A stretch of 64,000 nucleotides of DNA from Aurelia coerulea (lineage: Eukaryota > Cnidaria > Scyphozoa > Semaeostomeae > Ulmaridae), in NCBI GenBank assembly GCA_039566865.1, contig CM076949.1, positions 23,350,501 through 23,414,500 of the forward strand, in the 5' to 3' direction. Both the position numbers and the translations under genes were made by a program. Shown in pieces: positions 58,860-64,000 of this stretch. Under the pieces are notes generated by a model. The model saw nothing but the letters and a program-made list of their open reading frames with translations, ran no database searches and had not been told where the DNA came from. Positions within the stretch are counted from its first letter, which is position 1; the number at the start of each line of letters is the position of its first letter.

Positions 58860-60820
58860 AACAACAAATGTATTTACTAACCTCCTGATCACTAGCAAAA
58901 GCAGACAATTGCTCTAAGATATCTGTAACTTTGCTTATCTGTCCAGGGGGTAGAGTTGAAGGATCGTCTGTTGTGAGTGTCTTCAGTTTCTTTGCTTTTT
59001 TTGATGCATTTGTTGCATTGATTGGGACCTAGAAATTGTAAAATGAAAATTATAGCCTACTCTACGAAAATAAATGTTCACAGCTATTCAGTAAATCCCC
59101 GCATATAAGAACCTAAAAAAATAAGAACCTAGAGGCTGTTTTTCCTTACTTATGCACCTTGTAATTAAGAACCTGTTTCAGTTTCATGAAAAATATGTTC
59201 TTCTAGCAGGAGTAGCAAAGTTGATTTTGGATTGTCATTACTAAGTTCATTTTTGTCCCAGTGGGCTTTTAAAGTTTGAATCTCCTCCCCTGCTGTTTGA
59301 AAGCTTAGCATTGGTTATTAGGTATATTATAACCTTGTCAAAACAAATAATAGGGCTGAAAATCGTTGGTGAAGGTTCCAAAATGGCCTTCAAATAAGAA
59401 CAATTATACCTTGCAATTTGACTTAGTACCTTTAAAATAAGAACCTATTTCAGCATAGCTCTCAAAAAAATAGGTTCTTATATGCGGGGATTTACTGTAT
59501 TAAACGCCAAGACGCCAAAAATTTCGGAAGTAAATATTTTCGGAAATTTGAAACGCCCGAAGATTTTAATGTCCGAAATTGTTTGGTCCGCAATCGTTCC
59601 AAAATGTTTAGAGTCAGAAATAGCTTTGCAGTAAGGAAAATCACACGGAATGTAATTGCTGTTTAATGATGTATTGTCTTGCTCACGAAATATTGCTGTT
59701 TTTCAACAAAATCGTTCTCTTCATTGTCTACACTAATTATTGAATGTAAATTCATGGCCACGTGGGTAGATTAGTTGTTGTCAGTTGTTGTTGTTCCAAA
59801 AATGTAAATGGAAGAGGAAAAAGCAAATGGAAACCAGCTTTTTTAAACATTTCCAATTATGAGCTTTGAGTTTGGCTTTAAAGGCAATGTGTCCATGTAA
59901 GTAGCATGCTTCAAGGGGGCCATTTCGCAAACATGTGATATTTTCCTATGTATTCACGTGACTCATGTGCTCAGCTTTCGATTAAATACGAAGTTGAGTA
60001 TTGGATGACGTCCCACGTAGTCTAAAGTCCAATGTGTTTCATGTGATCAGTTTGAAACAGACTCAGTCTAAACCAATCAAATCGTCCAAAATCTGCATGC
60101 ATGTCAGCAGTTTCAACGAGTGTGCATGCAACTGATATCTATATGGACACACTGCCTTTAGATGACTTGGTAGAAGGGGCATGAGTTGTCCTTGATTGTC
60201 ACAGCTTCTACGGAGGATAAATGTATATACTGCAACGGAGGAGATACAAGAAGAGATCGAGTGGAAAGACCAGGGATAAGTAGATAAATAGTATTTGTCC
60301 CTGGACGAAACCTCTGAAACCTCCTCTGCAGAACGATGTTAAATTTTTCTCCGCAGAACAATACAAGCCGAAGCATAACTGATGTGTCTAACTATCCATT
60401 ATAGGATTTACACAGAGGCGTCAGAACGAGGAAGTACTGGGGGCACATGCCCCCCAAAGATTTTGCAATAAACGACAAAATGTCCTTCTTGTCGCAGGAA
60501 GTGCCCTTTTAGCTAATGAAAAAGTGCCCTTGAAGTGTCGTGCCCCCTAGTTTAAGATGCTTCTTACGGTTCTGGATCAACAGTACTTACATTTGTAAGT
60601 CCTTCTAATTCTTCAGAACGCTTTGCATTGACAGCCTTGCAAGCTTTGTCATCAACAGGCCCCCATTTGGACGACTTCTTTTTCTGTCTTATACATGCAC
60701 GTGTTGCATTCCCCTTGCCATTTTGGCATGCTACCATGGCAGTAGTATCAGCGAGTGTCCAAGGCCATAAATAAACGTTGTTGGAAGATGGGATTTTGGT
60801 AGTTTCGGGTTTGCATGCTT
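47483..60820 (-). CDS. Adhesion G-protein-coupled receptor (HRM-GAIN-GPS-7TM), eight 3' exons, N-terminus missing
   Basis: Plasma-membrane adhesion GPCR that would sense extracellular ligands and self-cleave at its GPS. Minus-strand exons in order: 60820-60591, 59028-58882, 57311-57217, 55366-54897, 54032-53819, 51236-50974, 49080-49014, 48020-47483; all junctions are GT-AG and phases agree. They encode about 673 residues: a hormone-receptor motif, a Ser/Thr-rich GAIN domain, a GPS with WSTSGC and CHCSHLTNF, seven hydrophobic helices and a short Ser/Thr-rich tail. HLT is the usual autoproteolysis site, so cleavage is expected and TNFAVLLGA would be the tethered agonist. The KILMNL start of helix 2 and the SLTWLFG motif in helix 6 resemble the ADGRG-like branch, but subfamily assignment is tentative. 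The first known exon starts in mid-codon, so more exons lie upstream, perhaps beyond the window. Introns are loaded with MITEs. Confidence 0.92.
48150..48556. mobile_element. MITE, CAGTAAAAACCCGCAC family, copy 3
   Basis: Starts CAGTAAAAACCCGCACATAA and ends GTGCGGGTTTTTACTG with TA on both sides. Same internal order as the copy at 7581-7996 (AATATATTTTGTACCCAATA and the GATTACTAGATGTGCCTCAT block). It lies about 130 bases upstream of the terminal receptor exon on the transcribed strand. Confidence 0.87.
48780..48865. repeat. Fragment of the large palindromic element seen at 57379 and 61003
   Basis: TATTCGCTAATCGCTTTGAA followed by a GTCAATCAA block and GTCCTTGCTG matches the right-hand end of 61003-61600. 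Only this end is present. Confidence 0.55.
49014..49080 (-). CDS. Receptor exon: helix 4 and second extracellular loop
   Basis: This 67-nt exon encodes VPVIFPVIGIAAWTSEYGDA and QS. It is required by phase: the exon before ends with one base and the exon after starts with one base. The acceptor is CTTGTCTAG, the donor GTAAGT. The plus-strand open frame overlapping it is a shadow. Confidence 0.88.
49156..50014. repeat. Foldback element with CAGACTGTCTGAAAATC arms, copy 2, split by a MITE
   Basis: The left part CCTTTGCGG ... CCAGACTGTCTGAAAATCTA and right part TTTGATTTTCAGACAGTCTG ... GCCCGCAAAG pair as in copy 1 (19753-19986). The mariner-type MITE at 49224-49855 lies inside it at a TA. Confidence 0.65.
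49224..49855. mobile_element. Long foldback MITE, CCGGGTG...AAAGTTCCCAC family, copy 2
   Basis: Left end CCGGGTGGGTCAGAAAAAAG, right end CTTTTTTCTGGCTCACCCGG (allowing one T), TA on both sides. Arms complementary across most of the element. Nested in the 49156-50014 element. Confidence 0.85.
50047..50641. mobile_element. Foldback MITE, CAGGGTGTCCC termini
   Basis: Left end CAGGGTGTCCCAAAAAATTG, right end TTTTTTTGGGACACCCTG, TA duplication. The two halves are reverse complements over about 230 bp each (CCGTTTGTCTGAAGATTGTG pairs with CACAATCTTCAGACAAACGG). The open frames at 49971-50252 and 50534-50749 are halves of this palindrome. Terminus and TA duplication are mariner-like. Confidence 0.87.
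50974..51236 (-). CDS. Receptor exon: helices 2, 3 and start of 4
   Basis: Reads KILMNLCAALILLEVLFLAG (helix 2), GCQTVAFLLHYALLCVLSWS (helix 3, with the Cys that pairs with loop 2) and RASIFGWG (start of helix 4). The acceptor is TTTTCCAG, the donor GTAAGT. Confidence 0.92.
51297..51924. mobile_element. Long foldback MITE, CCGGGTG...AAAGTTCCCAC family, copy 3
   Basis: Left end CCGGGTGAACCAGAAAAAAG, right end TTTTTTCTGGCTCACCCGG, TA duplication. It ends only about 60 bases from the acceptor of the exon at 50974-51236 on the upstream side. Confidence 0.85.
51990..52265. repeat. Fragment of the GGGCTCAAAT foldback family
   Basis: The right-hand part resembles the ends of 5265-5775 and 14678-15184 (TTTCTTTCAAGCCATTCAAT, then CTTTCAAAGATTTAGAGCCC). 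The left end is missing. Confidence 0.5.
52800..53130. repeat. Degenerate TTTCTTA-rich element
   Basis: Contains repeated AGTTTCTTA / TAAGAAAC motifs and ends GCGGAGCCCTACTGTAG, resembling the right terminus of the CAGT...CCGC...TAAGAA MITEs. The left terminus is not clear. Confidence 0.35.
53420..53491. mobile_element. 72-bp hairpin mini-transposon with 9-bp target duplication, copy 2
   Basis: Ends TACCCTGGGTACCAGACTCT and AGAGTCTGGTACCCAGGGTA. Flanked on both sides by AAATATTGT (53411-53419 and 53492-53500). The same hairpin family as 889-964 but a different target, which confirms mobility. The centre is a little shorter and less perfect than in copy 1. It lies in the receptor intron before helix 2. 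Confidence 0.87.
53819..54032 (-). CDS. Receptor exon: GPS and helix 1
   Basis: Encodes WSTSGCSLHSYQNG then CHCSHLTNFAVLLGA (cleavage expected between L and T), a short linker, and helix 1 (LALKIISYVGVAISLVGA...). It ends with two bases before the donor GTATGT; the next exon completes a proline codon and reads KLRENDPPKILMNL, the normal loop-1/helix-2 junction of this family. Confidence 0.92.
54897..55366 (-). CDS. Receptor exon: GAIN domain body up to the GPS
   Basis: 157 codons from MVNVLSTVCGALL to CAWWDFSQS. It includes the beta-rich core (ISLPKSLI, MLFVAYDHGKLF, ISAEVSGVKISGLSEPV) and the C-x-x-W-D-F pattern that opens the GPS. The acceptor is TTCTCTCCAG; a MITE with its own 5-bp duplication ends 24 bases upstream of this acceptor. 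Confidence 0.9.
55396..55819. mobile_element. MITE, ACCCCGTTTACAC termini, 5-bp target duplication, next to a splice acceptor
   Basis: Left end ACCCCGTTTACACGTTAGCG, right end CGCTACCGTGTAAACGGGGT, flanked by CTTAG on both sides (55391-55395 and 55820-55824). The interior is packed with GCGGATCA / TGATCCGC motifs. The left flank ends 24 bases upstream of the GAIN-exon acceptor on the transcribed strand. Confidence 0.82.
56489..56835 (+). mobile_element. tRNA-derived SINE, copy 2, interrupted by a retroelement end
   Basis: Same order as 17470-17650: GAGTGGTCGAGCGGCTTATA, a B-box-like GTGAAGTCAAACTCC, then CCTTCGGAAGGGA, interrupted until 56788, then CGTTAAACTAGGGGTCCC and GCGGCATGCAA. The SINE is older than the insertion it carries. 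Confidence 0.65.
56616..56788 (-). mobile_element. Retroelement 3' end, (ATAC)n-tailed, inserted in the SINE
   Basis: Read on the minus strand it runs from CCATTATGGAATTAAGG to a (CATA)n tail, closely matching 4613-4795. GGGA occurs on both sides of the insertion point (end of GGAAGGGA and of ATAATGGGA), a short duplication or microhomology. Confidence 0.75.
57217..57311 (-). CDS. Receptor exon: GAIN domain helix
   Basis: Reads VANEMLETVDNIMEASEESL then REGQQSNNVSQ, ending in a split Arg codon (AG before GTAACC) that is completed by the next exon (A, then MVNVLSTVCG). Length and composition fit the GAIN alpha-helical part. Confidence 0.88.
57379..57965. mobile_element. Large palindromic element, copy 1
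   Basis: The left arm (GCGATTTGCGATGGCAGACA, CCCAGGTAGCTAGC, TTGTGCATTCCAGAAATTG) pairs with the right arm (CATTTCTGGAATGCACAACG, GCTAGCTACC, TCTGCAATCGCTAATCGC) over about 250 bp each. The outer right end has ATCTGTCCTTGTTGG. A near full-length sister is at 61003-61600. Confidence 0.75.
58615..58862. repeat. Microsatellite (AAGC)n with AAAC and CACG variants
   Basis: About 248 bases of CAAGCAAGCAAACAAGC-type repeats, the last 65 bases a nearly pure CAAG array. The tetranucleotide leaves long open frames (K/Q/A/S plus, L/A/C minus) that are artefacts. It ends 18 bases short of the donor-side first intron base of the receptor exon at 58882. Confidence 0.97.
58882..59028 (-). CDS. Receptor exon: start of GAIN domain
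   Basis: 49 codons, phase 0 at both ends. It reads VPINATNASKKAKKLKTL..., PPGQISKVTDILEQLSAF, a helical lead-in typical of GAIN subdomain A. The donor is GTTAGT. A GCAA-type microsatellite starts only 18 bases into the following intron. Confidence 0.88.
59089..59497. mobile_element. MITE, CAGTAAAAACCCGCAC family, diverged copy 4
   Basis: Starts CAGTAAATCCCCGCATATAA and ends TATATGCGGGGATTTACTG. TA follows on the right; the left flank is TT. The interior differs from copies 1-3, so this may be a related subfamily. Confidence 0.78.
59882..60157. mobile_element. MITE, AGGCAATGTGTCCATG termini, TTAA target
   Basis: Left end AGGCAATGTGTCCATGTAA after TTAA (59878-59881); right end ATATGGACACACTGCCT followed by TTAG, a mutated TTAA. 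Same class as 8710-8943 and 8968-9159. Confidence 0.68.
60591..60820 (-). CDS. Receptor exon: hormone-receptor motif (HRM)
   Basis: Acceptor TTTCTTGCAG, donor GTAAGT. Encodes EACKPE..., then WPWTLADTTAMVACQNG, ATRACIRQ, SKWGPVDDKAC; the spaced cysteines, tryptophans and the G-x-ATR-x-C pattern are those of the HRM domain found before GAIN in many adhesion GPCRs. It begins with two bases of a codon shared with an unfound upstream exon. Confidence 0.88.
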
Positions 60821-61002
60821 CTGCAAGAAAAAAAATGTTAAATACTAGAATTTCATCCCATCGGGCGCGCAAAAACATAGTTTAGGCGCTCGAAAAATTG
60901 TAGTGCCTAAAATCCTGGATTGATTTGATTAAATCGAGTTTCGCTGTAAAGCAGAAAGACAGTATTTCTGTGATGTTTATCGCGTTATGAGGAACAAGGA
61001 CA

Positions 61003-61600
61003 GATTTGGTAGGACAATAGCACAAATTGGTTTTGATTGACACCGCAATTCAAAGCGATTAGCGATCGCAGACAAAGGAAATTCTCTCAACCAGAATTCA
61101 AAACAAACAAAGCCGCAAATGTTTCTCTGAAACCCAGGTAGCTAGTGCGCTCGTTGTGCAATCCAGAAATTGTTTTTAAGAGCAATCATGAGTGTTTATC
61201 GAAAGAAGAAGGATATATCTAAATATCTACCTCGGGCATTTTATTTCTTTGGTTCAGAAGCTGAGCAGTAAGTGCTTTAATTACACCAAAAAACCAAGAA
61301 AATTGAATCGCCTCTCAATCGGCTTTTGAATAAAATAAATTAAATGCCAGTGACAGGTGTGTAGATACATCCTTCTTCTCTCGATCTATGCTCATGTTTG
61401 CTCTCAAAAACAGTTTCTGGAATGCACAACGAGCGAGCTAGCTACCAGGGTTTCAGAGAAATTTTTGCGGCTTTGTTTGTTTTGAATTACTGGTTGAGAG
61501 AATTTTCTTTATCTGTGATCGCTAATCGCTTTGAATTGCGGTGTCAATCAAAACTAACTCGTGCTATTGTCTTACCAAATGTGTCCTTGTTGTTATGAGG
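61003..61600. mobile_element. Large palindromic element, copy 2
   Basis: Ends AACAAGGACAGATTTGGTAG and CTTACCAAATGTGTCCTTGTT; the arms then pair through GACACCGCAATTCAAAGCGA and its complement and through CCCAGGTAGCTAG. Almost the whole 598 bp is one stem. Located upstream of the receptor HRM exon. Confidence 0.8.
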
Positions 61601-61840
61601 AGCGAGAAAAACATAGGAAAAAATTCATCGGTTGCGAAATGGTTGAAATCGTCTTCAAATTGTGACGGAATTGTTTGAACGCAGTCTTAAAATAATAAAG
61701 AAATCTAAAAAGTTCCCAGTACAGTTAGGAAAGCGACAACAAAGTGAATGGAGTTCCTTTCAACCCAAACGACATGTAACGTGGTCTTATAAATTTGCGT
61801 TGAAAGTCAAACTTTTGAGAATGTTTCATTGTTTATCGAA

Positions 61841-62010
61841 ATTGTTGGGGACATGAGATACAGTTTGTCCGAGGAAACTTAAGTGTTTCCCCGTGCAGTA
61901 GGTTAATGCTCATGCGCCCATTAGAGTTCCAAGCCAAAGCGCTACTGCGCATGAGCATTAACCTACTGCAGGGGGGGGGGGTAAAAACCGTATCTCGTCT
62001 CCCCAACAAG
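61841..62010. repeat. Foldback element with CTTGTTGGGG / CCCCAACAAG ends
   Basis: Pairs ATTGTTGGGGACATGAGATA with TATCTCGTCTCCCCAACAAG and, inside, GCAGTAGGTTAATGCTCATG with CATGAGCATTAACCTACTGC. Contains a run of ten or more G at about 61970-61981. Confidence 0.65.
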
Positions 62011-62546
62011 AAATAAATCAACTGAAAGGTGTTCATATCATTCCAGAACTTTAGCGTATCGACAGGCGAACGTCAAAAAGGAAAGTTTCAAAGAAGCAAT
62101 AAGCAAGCTATAACTGATCGAGTTTGCAGGGCTGTTTACAAAATTATTGTGCAAAAGGCAAGTTTCTCACAGCTTTCTTGGACCAAATTTATGGTTTGTT
62201 TCAGCAATTGTGTTTTTGACCAATCATTGATTTAATTCTGACTAACAATCGCGGGCTATTCCTTCCCTTCTCACTATCATGAGAGGGGATACAAGAGCAA
62301 TTTCATGCAACCTTTTTCAAATTTTGTGCAGAACCTACAGAAACTTTCTCGCAATTCCTAACTAAAACATGCCACCACCCAGCTGGATGAATACACCTCT
62401 TCAATATAGCAGCCTCGTTTTGGAAATGTATCAAAATTTCTTTCTTTTGTTCATATGAAAATTTCAAGCCCAGATTCGGATTTAGCACTCAAACTTTAGT
62501 CTAGCTTCGTGTTTTCATAGAACTGCTGGCGATTGTGATGTTCATT

Positions 62547-62680
62547 TTATGGCGATTTAAAGTTTTAAAACTTATAAGGGATTTGACCATGAAAAATCGT
62601 TCAGGGTGAAACTTTACACCCTGAGTCATTTTCACGGTCAAATCCCTTACAGGTTTTCAAACTTTGCATCGCCATAAAAT
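62547..62680. repeat. Foldback element, about 134 bp
   Basis: Left TTTTATGGCGATTTAAAG and TAAGGGATTTGACCATGAAA pair with right TTTTCACGGTCAAATCCCTT and GCATCGCCATAAAA. The centre is TCAGGGTG ... CACCCTGA. Confidence 0.65.
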
Positions 62681-62842
62681 CAAAATTACTACCGATCGCA
62701 ACATAAAACTTACGCCCGACAACACCAAGCCTGAATTCTGACGTCACTTCCGGCCTCTCTTGCAAGAAAGCTGTGGCGCGAAAGCAAAATTTTGTGATAA
62801 ATGGCGTCAGCAGGCGTCCCAAGTGTCCCAAAGCAAAATATC

Positions 62843-62864
62843 GAGATATAACGCAATAGCTGTA
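62843..62864. repeat. 22-bp direct repeat (other copy at 63231-63252)
   Basis: The string GAGATATAACGCAATAGCTG plus TA occurs exactly twice in this region, 388 bp apart and in the same orientation. Flanks differ. Its nature is unknown. Confidence 0.7.
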
Positions 62865-63938
62865 TCTTCGCTCTTTCAAGTTCTTTGAACATTTTGGACT
62901 CAGAGCTTCTTGGTTTTTCATATTTTTCAAAGGCCGTGGACAACTCTGTTTACAAACTCGGGATTCAGCACAGCAGGTAAGCAGACTTTATCATAAATTT
63001 AACGTTTGTCCTTTGTTTCATGGAAATTTTGTAGAAAGTTTTGGATTCCTCGATGTCGTTTTGTCCTATTTTGCCACCTTTCGCCAATTGTTGACGAAAT
63101 AAACTTGTCTTTTTCTCGTCTTGAACTTCGGCTTGCAGTTTCAAGAAAATGAACTTTTGTTGGCCTAAATTTAACCGAAATTTTTTCAAACTCCAATATT
63201 TTCTAAACTAAGAAAGGAATTCTCCTTTTGGAGATATAACGCAATAGCTGTAAGCATCTAGTTTCCAGGAATGTTGCCTGTTTTGCTGTAGCCTTTGCCG
63301 GTTTCCCACAATTTTCAAAGGCAATTTTTCCTCGAGAGCCATGACTATTTAATCTGCGTTAACTTTACGTGCTTCCTTTTACAAACTTGTCTGCTTTTTA
63401 GTCAGAAAACAAACGTTGACCTTGGTTGAATGTATCACTTTCGAACTTAATCGGATGTTTTCAGAAATGAAAGTATTTTAGAGTACTTGCTACCTGTTTT
63501 GGCCACCAGGGCAATAAGAATAATAACAAAACTTTGACTTCGCTCTCAGATAACTTTTCGTCGGGTTTGGCCTAAATGTAAACAAACATAAAGTTGCATT
63601 GTTGCTTATTTTCTTCAAGACTAATGGGGAAGCTCTGACCTAGAAATAGGAGATTTGCTTACTAAAACAATGTTATCAAGGCTACCTTGTACAAAAAATT
63701 ATCAGCTTTGATTATTTTGCCTATAAATACGATAGTTTACTGCAATTATTTGCCCTTAAATCTGTTTTCTTTTTCTTGAGCAGGGTATTGCTGCTCTGAT
63801 TTTAGTTTGCAAAGACATCTCCTATTTTGGTTTGCTGCTCTTTTTTGTACATGCAATACTCTATGAGACAAAGTGAAATTTGCTATGCAGCAAACGTTTC
63901 TAGTAGGAGGAAATAATATTGTCTCTGTTTTATTTTAG

Positions 63939-64000
63939 GACCCAAACAGAACAGGATTATCCTTTACCAATCAAGCCCAACCTTGAAGCAACATTTGACA
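63939..64000 (+). CDS. Probable internal exon of an unidentified gene, cut by the window end
   Basis: A strong acceptor (GTCTCTGTTTTATTTTAG) is followed by an open frame reading TQTEQDYPLPIKPNLEATFD up to the end of the window. If spliced to the donor at 62976/62977 (CAGCAG before GTAAGC), the upstream frame gives SKAVDNSVYKLGIQHSR in matching phase. The upstream frame runs back to a stop at 62849-62851 without a methionine, so the gene start is not resolved. I do not recognise the family. Confidence 0.4.

Noticed and set aside
58459..58908. LACLLACLLAC-type and KQASKQASK-type open frames as coding sequence
   Set aside because: Pure translation of the AAGC microsatellite; the real exon nearby is on the minus strand at 58882-59028 in a different context.
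62710..63189. Minus-strand frames at 62710-62943 and 62965-63189 as exons of the receptor or a new gene
   Set aside because: They look protein-like but begin at non-ATG codons, lack convincing splice sites in matching phase and do not resemble receptor ectodomain. Left uncalled.

Overview
The window is animal nuclear DNA: intron-rich, AT-rich, with spliceosomal GT-AG introns and a very high density of short inverted-repeat transposons. Two metazoan genes can be rebuilt exon by exon. No bacterial, viral or organellar features were seen. The protein sequences and repeat style fit a marine invertebrate; an anthozoan cnidarian is my best guess, but nothing in the sequence fixes the clade.

Layout. 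(1) 1478-18723, plus strand: a complete 13-exon gene for the catalytic subunit of protein phosphatase 4 (PPP4C, 307 residues), with a candidate poly(A) signal at 19141. Its introns hold a broken LINE reverse-transcriptase tail and many foldback MITEs. (2) 20464-38835: a giant tandem array of a unit of about 69 bp, with higher-order repeats of about 414 bp, 1384 bp and 4.7 kb. It is interrupted at 32701-34728 by a 2028-bp non-autonomous DNA transposon with perfect termini and an 8-bp target duplication. (3) 38836-43923: a 5.1-kb non-coding insertion that splits the same satellite and is built as a head-to-tail pair of one element (a 4.07-kb copy and a 1.02-kb copy). The satellite resumes at 43924 and decays by about 44440. 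(4) 44441-47482: intergenic, without recognisable genes. (5) 47483-60820, minus strand: eight 3'-terminal exons of an adhesion GPCR with hormone-receptor motif, GAIN domain, cleavable GPS, seven membrane helices and a short Ser/Thr-rich tail. Its N-terminal exons were not found. (6) 61000-64000: further MITEs and, at the very end, a probable exon of another plus-strand gene.

The two genes are convergent, and the satellite with its insertions fills the space between their 3' ends. They have no evident functional link. The most unusual content is the satellite system, its two nested insertions, and a family of 72-76 bp near-perfect hairpins flanked by 9-bp target duplications. Several mobile elements lie close to splice sites of the receptor gene.
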